A stretch of 5,187 bases of DNA from an uncultured Actinomycetes bacterium. Lineage in GTDB: Bacteria; Actinomycetota; Actinomycetes; Nanopelagicales; Nanopelagicaceae. Positions 4,709-5,187 of the stretch are shown here, piece after piece (the stretch's first letter is position 1; each line of letters opens with the position of its first letter). Location: NCBI GenBank assembly GCA_903922745.1, contig CAIXVA010000042.1:1-5187 (forward strand), read 5' to 3'. Made by a program: the position numbers and the translations under genes. A model generated the notes under the pieces. It did not search any database and had not been told where the DNA came from. It saw nothing but the letters and a program-made list of their open reading frames with translations.

Positions 4709-5187
4709 TTAAGTTTTCAAACGTTTCTCTCATTTATCCCAATTCCACTAAAACTGTTCTAGAAAACTTGAACCTTCAAATTGCTGAAGGTGAGATGGTT
4801 CTTGTTATCGGTCCCACAGGATCGGGTAAATCCTCACTTCTACGTTTAATAAATGGATTGGTTCCGCATCACACAGGTGGAATTTTGGCGGGAGATGTGA
4901 GCGTTGATGGGCATTCAACCCAACTAGTTAAACCCGGTGGCATGGCCCATCTGATCGGGATCGTTGGTCAAAATCCTGCCAATGGTTTCGTGGCAGATAC
5001 CGTGGAAGAGGAACTCGCCTTCGGTATGGAAGCGTTGAATCTGCCCAATGATGTGATGCGCAAAAGAGTTGAAGAAGTCTTAGATCTCTTAAGTCTGGCG
5101 CCATTGCGAGATCGAGCTATTGCAACGCTGAGCGGCGGAGAACAACAACGAGTCGCTATCGGTTCAGCTCTGGTTGCCCATCCCAAA
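4705..5187 (+). CDS. ECF transporter ATP-binding protein (CbiO/EcfA family), 3'-truncated by window end
   Basis: The first 161 residues of an ABC ATPase are present and open to the last base. Visible motifs are Walker A GPTGSGKS (36-43), the Q-loop in VGQNP (Gln89) and the ABC signature LSGGEQQR (142-149). Walker B and the switch His lie beyond the window. TVEEELAFGMEALNLP (99-114) is typical of the ECF-type CbiO/EcfA subfamily. The ATG at 4705 overlaps the T component TGA (ATGA), the usual sign of coupled translation. The protein should sit on the inner face of the membrane and power the T/S components. Whether it is a single-domain ATPase paired with a second one, or a fused double ATPase as in some actinobacteria, cannot be told here. 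Confidence 0.93.
   Translation, partial: MIKFSNVSLIYPNSTKTVLENLNLQIAEGEMVLVIGPTGSGKSSLLRLINGLVPHHTGGILAGDVSVDGHSTQLVKPGGMAHLIGIVGQNPANGFVADTVEEELAFGMEALNLPNDVMRKRVEEVLDLLSLAPLRDRAIATLSGGEQQRVAIGSALVAHPK

Noticed and set aside
4968..5186. Minus-strand open frame at the right edge
   Set aside because: Antisense to the ABC ATPase signature region; its Arg/Ser-rich composition is typical of a shadow frame.

Overview
The window looks like chromosome from a small-genome, moderate-GC actinobacterium. The adenosine kinase and DUF3043 proteins resemble their mycobacterial and streptomycete counterparts closely. The GC content (by eye mid-40s to about 50%), tight packing and apparent leaderless starts fit freshwater acI-type lineages (Nanopelagicales, Planktophila-like). 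The phylum is well supported; the finer placement is inference.

Left part (1-2126): a conserved actinobacterial housekeeping block. On the minus strand are the probable start of a secreted or membrane protein (1-56, likely ctaC), an adenosine kinase (132-1106) and an A-type iron-sulfur carrier (1138-1485). A two-helix DUF3043 membrane protein (1599-2126) is divergent on the plus strand. From memory, M. tuberculosis carries the same set around Rv2202c-Rv2204c.

Middle (2123-3124, minus): an aldo/keto reductase of the Kv-beta-like class with an intact catalytic tetrad. Its stop codon overlaps that of the convergent DUF3043 gene.

Right part (3202-5187, plus): the most interesting unit. A clear cobalamin riboswitch heads a tight operon of a secreted four-cysteine protein of the SCO2322 type, an ECF-transporter T component (CbiQ/EcfT family) and an ECF ATPase (CbiO/EcfA family) that runs off the window end. 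The genes are separated by 3 nt and then overlap by 4 nt. The arrangement predicts B12-repressed uptake of cobalamin or a corrinoid, with the secreted protein as an uncharacterised accessory. A substrate-binding S component is not in the window and would be expected downstream.

Three genes (adenosine kinase, DUF3043, aldo/keto reductase) have a TANNNT -10 hexamer ending 6-7 nt before the ATG and no Shine-Dalgarno sequence, as expected for leaderless mRNAs. The iron-sulfur carrier gene and the riboswitch operon have leaders with Shine-Dalgarno sequences. No tRNA, rRNA, insertion sequence or CRISPR array was seen.
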